Part shown: piece after piece, positions 4,623 to 7,562 of the stretch
Numbering within the stretch: the first letter of the stretch is position 1
How the letters are laid out: each line of letters begins with the position of its first letter
NCBI GenBank assembly: GCA_021825035.1
Contig: JAKAIQ010000102.1
Span: 1 to 7,562 of the forward strand
DNA from: Deltaproteobacteria bacterium
Lineage (GTDB): Bacteria > Desulfobacterota > GWC2-55-46
DNA length: 7,562 bases
Direction: 5' to 3'
Notes under the pieces: model-generated
Told to the model about the DNA's origin: nothing
What the model saw: the letters and a program-made list of their open reading frames with translations, nothing else
The model's database searches: none
Made by a program: the position numbers and the translations under genes

Positions 4623-7454
4623 ATGCTCATATTGGCAAAGAGGCTGAAAACAGGGTTTTTTGGCGTGATGCTCGCGGGCGCCTTGATAGTCGCCGGATGC
4701 GCCTCAACCGGCGGCCTGAAAAGCGTCAAGGATACGAACCCGAAGGCGAGCCAGAAGGAAGCCGCCGACAAATCAGCCTCTGAGAAGAAGACGGCTATCG
4801 AACATGTCAATGTCGCCGGCGCCGGCGACAGGGTCCTGATTGGCGCTTCAAAAGCCGTTAAATACACCGTGTTCAAGCTCTCGGATCCTCCAAGGCTCAT
4901 CGTGGACATGCCCGGGGTCGACATCACGAAAGTCCCTTCTTCGATCAAGGTGGACAATGATTTCATAAAGGACATTACCGTGTCGGCCTACGGACCAGAT
5001 AACGGCATCGGGAGAATCGTCATTGCCCTGAAGAACGGGGTTGATTACGAGATCAAATCCGGCGAGAACAGCCTGCTCGTAAGCCTGAAGAAGGAGGCGG
5101 CTCCCGCAGAAAACGGCGCGGCGTCCGGCGCGTTGACCTCCAAGAAGGACGTTGTCGTGAAAGCAATCAACGCGCCTGTAACGGTTGAGAGGGCCGACGG
5201 CCCTTCTTCGGTTAAGGAAGTCCAGGCTCATGCCACTCCGGCGAAGCCGGCTGCCGTGGCTCCGTCAGAGCCTTCGGCGCAGGCGACCAAAATTTTGAAG
5301 ATAGAAGCCGCCAGAGACGGCAAGAATACCGTTGTGGTAATCCAGACCGACGGCTCCGTAGGCAATTATAACGCTTTCGGGCTCGACTCGCCGTCAAGGA
5401 TCGTCATGGATGTCTGGGGGGTAGACAACGCGATAGGCAAGGATTTGATCAAGGTCAAGGACAGGTACTTGAAGACGGTGCGTATAGGCAATTATCCGGA
5501 CAAGACGCGGCTCGTATTCGACATGAGCGGCAAGATGCCGCCTCACTCGATAAAGAAATCCGGAAACTACATCATAATGACCATCGGCTCCGGCGTAACT
5601 GAAAAACCGGAAAATATGAAGGCATACCAGCGCGTCGCATCCCTGGAGAACGCGGGCGTCCCGAAGGCCGCTCTTGTGTCCGCAGATCCTCCGGCGAAGA
5701 CGACTTCACCCGATGCGCCGGATGAAAAGACGGCCATCATCGAGAGCGTGGACTTCAGGAAGATAGACGGCAGAGGAGAGCTTACGATCCGCGGCTCTGC
5801 GAAACTGAATTATTCGGTTAAAGACTCGGAAGACGGAAAAACAGTTATATTCGATATAAGGGGGGCGACCATTCCAGAGGGACTGACGAGAACGCTTGAC
5901 TCATCGAAGTTCGATACCGCCGTCCTTTCGATAAGCTCTTACCAGGAATCGATGTCGCCCGACAGGGTCGTCCGTGTTCTCGTGAAGCTCAAGGATAAGG
6001 TTCCGTACGCGATAAACGCATCGAATAGCACGATATATGCCGATTTCAAGCCGGCCCTTGATACGGCCTCGGCGCCGGCGAAAAATAATGAGACGAAGAC
6101 TGAAACCGCCAATGTCGAAGGTAAGAAGGAATACACAGGCAAGAAGATAGACCTTGACATGACCGATGCCAACATAACCGACGTCCTGAGGCTTCTTGCC
6201 GAGGTAAGTAACCTTAACATCATAGCCTCCGACGACGTCAAGGGCACCATATCGCTGAGGCTTAAGAACGTGCCCTGGGACCAGGCTTTTGACATTATAC
6301 TCAAGTCCAAGGGACTTGACATGATAAAGAAGGGAAACGTTATACTCGTAGCTCCCGAGGCCAAGATAAAGCAGGAGAAGGAGGCCGTGCTTACGAGCAA
6401 GAAGGCGCAGGAGAAGCTTGAAGAACTCGAAATAATGTTTATCCCGGTAAACTACGCCAATGTTAACGAGTTGATGCCTCAGGTAAAAGGCGTCCTTTCT
6501 GACAGAGGAAGCGTAACGGCCGACCTCAGGACGAATACGCTCATTGTAAAAGACATAAGAAAGGGCAGGGAAGCGGCATATAGCCTGGTGAAGAGGCTCG
6601 ATACCATAATACCTCAGGTCTTGATAGAGGCGCGGATAGTCGAGGCCGAGACCAGCTTTTTAAGGGACCTCGGAATTCAGTGGGGCGCTGATGTCCAGAC
6701 TGCCGGCCATACCATGACAAACACCTTTGGCAGCACCATCACGCCCGGACAGACGCCGCCCGGCGGAACCCCCTCAACACTTGGCACGGGAGGGGCAATC
6801 TCCACTACCCCTCTTTCGGGATCGCCTACCTTCGCTCCGGTCCACGGCGTTCAGGATTTTGCGGTCGACCTCCCCGCTACAGGAAGCATAGGCACGCTTG
6901 GTGCGCTCGGTTTTGTGCTTGGCAAGGCCGGCGCCAATCCTGCCGTGCTAGACCTCCGCATCTCGGCAGGCGAACAGGAGGGTCACCTGAAAACCATATC
7001 AAGGCCGAGAATTACAACGATGGATAATAAGGAGGCTAAGATAGAGCAGGGTGAATCGATCCCGTTTGAAACCACCTCCGCCGCCGGCACGGCTACGACG
7101 TTCATAGACGCGAACCTGAGCCTCACCGTGACGCCGCACATAACGCCCGACGGAAGCGTCCTTATGAAGATCAAGGCCAGCCATAACGCGATCGGCACAT
7201 TCAAGACCGCGACCGGCGAGCCGAGCATCAACAAGAAAGAGTCGTCCACCGAGGTCCTTGTAAGGGACGGAGAAACGACGGTCATCGGCGGCATAATCGT
7301 ATCGGATAAGAGCAGTACTGTGAACGGGATACCGTTTTTCCAGGATATACCCATTCTGGGGTGGCTCTTCAAGAGCAGTTCGGTTACGGATACGCAAACG
7401 GAACTCCTCATATTCATAACTCCGACGATACTCCACGAAAAGACAGTGGGATAG
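4623..7454 (+). CDS. pilQ: PilQ, outer-membrane type IV pilus secretin with three AMIN domains
   Basis: A 943-aa secretin, longer than the roughly 700-aa gammaproteobacterial proteins. Residues 1-26 form a signal peptide ending in VAGC, a lipobox, so Cys26 may be lipidated. Three AMIN-type peptidoglycan-binding domains follow (about 59-156, 224-321 and 372-477), each with a conserved PxRLIVDMPG-like strand and separated by Ala/Pro-rich linkers. The secretin N0/STN domain is at about 507-578 (DLDMTDANITDVLRLLAEVS), the N1 domain at about 602-662, and the secretin barrel from PQVLIEARIVEAE (664 on). The barrel includes ISRPRITTMDNKEAKIEQGESIPF, IPFFQDIPILGWLF (903-916) and the terminal ELLIFITPTIL (927-937). 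Residues 693-742 form a charge-free Gly/Thr/Pro/Ser-rich insert. It is the last gene of the operon and is preceded by GGAGG. It forms the ring through which the pilus crosses the outer membrane and contacts PilP through N0. Confidence 0.97.
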   Translation: MLILAKRLKTGFFGVMLAGALIVAGCASTGGLKSVKDTNPKASQKEAADKSASEKKTAIEHVNVAGAGDRVLIGASKAVKYTVFKLSDPPRLIVDMPGVDITKVPSSIKVDNDFIKDITVSAYGPDNGIGRIVIALKNGVDYEIKSGENSLLVSLKKEAAPAENGAASGALTSKKDVVVKAINAPVTVERADGPSSVKEVQAHATPAKPAAVAPSEPSAQATKILKIEAARDGKNTVVVIQTDGSVGNYNAFGLDSPSRIVMDVWGVDNAIGKDLIKVKDRYLKTVRIGNYPDKTRLVFDMSGKMPPHSIKKSGNYIIMTIGSGVTEKPENMKAYQRVASLENAGVPKAALVSADPPAKTTSPDAPDEKTAIIESVDFRKIDGRGELTIRGSAKLNYSVKDSEDGKTVIFDIRGATIPEGLTRTLDSSKFDTAVLSISSYQESMSPDRVVRVLVKLKDKVPYAINASNSTIYADFKPALDTASAPAKNNETKTETANVEGKKEYTGKKIDLDMTDANITDVLRLLAEVSNLNIIASDDVKGTISLRLKNVPWDQAFDIILKSKGLDMIKKGNVILVAPEAKIKQEKEAVLTSKKAQEKLEELEIMFIPVNYANVNELMPQVKGVLSDRGSVTADLRTNTLIVKDIRKGREAAYSLVKRLDTIIPQVLIEARIVEAETSFLRDLGIQWGADVQTAGHTMTNTFGSTITPGQTPPGGTPSTLGTGGAISTTPLSGSPTFAPVHGVQDFAVDLPATGSIGTLGALGFVLGKAGANPAVLDLRISAGEQEGHLKTISRPRITTMDNKEAKIEQGESIPFETTSAAGTATTFIDANLSLTVTPHITPDGSVLMKIKASHNAIGTFKTATGEPSINKKESSTEVLVRDGETTVIGGIIVSDKSSTVNGIPFFQDIPILGWLFKSSSVTDTQTELLIFITPTILHEKTVG

Positions 7455-7455
7455 G

Positions 7456-7493
7456 ATCTGGAACCGCCATCAAAAATGACGGCGGTTCCAGAT
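7456..7493 (+). terminator. long perfect hairpin after pilQ, possible weak or factor-assisted terminator
   Basis: ATCTGGAACCGCC (7456-7468) pairs perfectly over 13 bp with GGCGGTTCCAGAT (7481-7493). After one A-C mismatch, an inner TCA/TGA pairing closes on an AAAA loop. It begins 1 nt after the pilQ stop codon. No T-run follows (the next bases are TGCCGGGAAAAATC), so it is not a canonical intrinsic terminator on either strand. A 3' end-protecting stem or an attenuating structure is equally possible. Confidence 0.55.
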
Positions 7494-7494
7494 T

Positions 7495-7562
7495 GCCGGG
7501 AAAAATCTTCATATTCGACAAGCCGGGATAAACGGGATGCCCGCGAATCATGAGCGGCAACC
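7495..7562. other. end of window, no supportable gene
   Basis: These last bases follow the pilQ hairpin. ATG codons occur at 7537 and 7550, but each leaves at most nine codons before the edge, with no convincing Shine-Dalgarno or recognisable N-terminus. A downstream gene may start here, but nothing can be called from this sequence. Confidence 0.4.

Noticed and set aside
1..7562. CRISPR array, tRNA, rRNA, insertion sequence or phage genes
   Set aside because: No regularly spaced direct repeats, tRNA-like cloverleaf, transposase motifs or terminal inverted repeats were seen by eye; the window is filled by pilus genes.

Overview
The window looks like the chromosome of a Gram-negative (diderm) bacterium. 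It carries the core type IV pilus alignment operon pilM-pilN-pilO-pilP-pilQ, preceded by the tail of a minor-pilin/pilus-associated gene cluster. All genes are on the + strand. Coding DNA is moderately GC-rich and uses many ATA (Ile) and AGG (Arg) codons. The secretin carries three AMIN domains, as I recall for Myxococcus PilQ. Together these fit a Desulfobacterota/Myxococcota/Nitrospirota-like lineage better than a gammaproteobacterium, but the taxonomic call is inference only.

Layout: (1) positions 1-171 hold the C-terminal end of an upstream protein with a fibronectin-type-III-like ending. (2) 222-1451 is a PilX-like minor pilin with a class III leader, lacking Glu5, with a glycine-rich repetitive C-terminus. 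(3) A clear intrinsic terminator (1471-1497) ends this unit. (4) A strongly AT-rich stretch (about 1498-1644) holds a TTGACA-type promoter and several short inverted repeats. (5) A small XRE-type helix-turn-helix gene (1645-1842) opens the next operon, 8 nt before pilM. (6) pilM, pilN, pilO, pilP and pilQ follow with 4-nt ATGA overlaps or gaps of at most 34 nt. (7) A 13-bp perfect hairpin without a U-tract follows pilQ, and the last ~70 bases hold no supportable gene.

How the genes work together, from knowledge of the families: PilM is a cytoplasmic actin-like protein that binds the INLLP tail of PilN. PilN and PilO are bitopic inner-membrane proteins forming a periplasmic coiled-coil/ferredoxin-like dimer. 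The lipoprotein PilP links PilNO to the PilQ secretin, the outer-membrane gate through which the pilus passes. The PilX-like protein would be a minor pilin for priming or the tip. The HTH protein is a candidate local regulator of the alignment operon.

I see no wholly new system. The points most worth a second look are the small HTH gene fused into the pilMNOPQ transcription unit, a lipoprotein-type signal on the secretin PilQ, a 50-residue charge-free insert in its secretin domain, and the cysteine-paired, beta-solenoid-like minor pilin.
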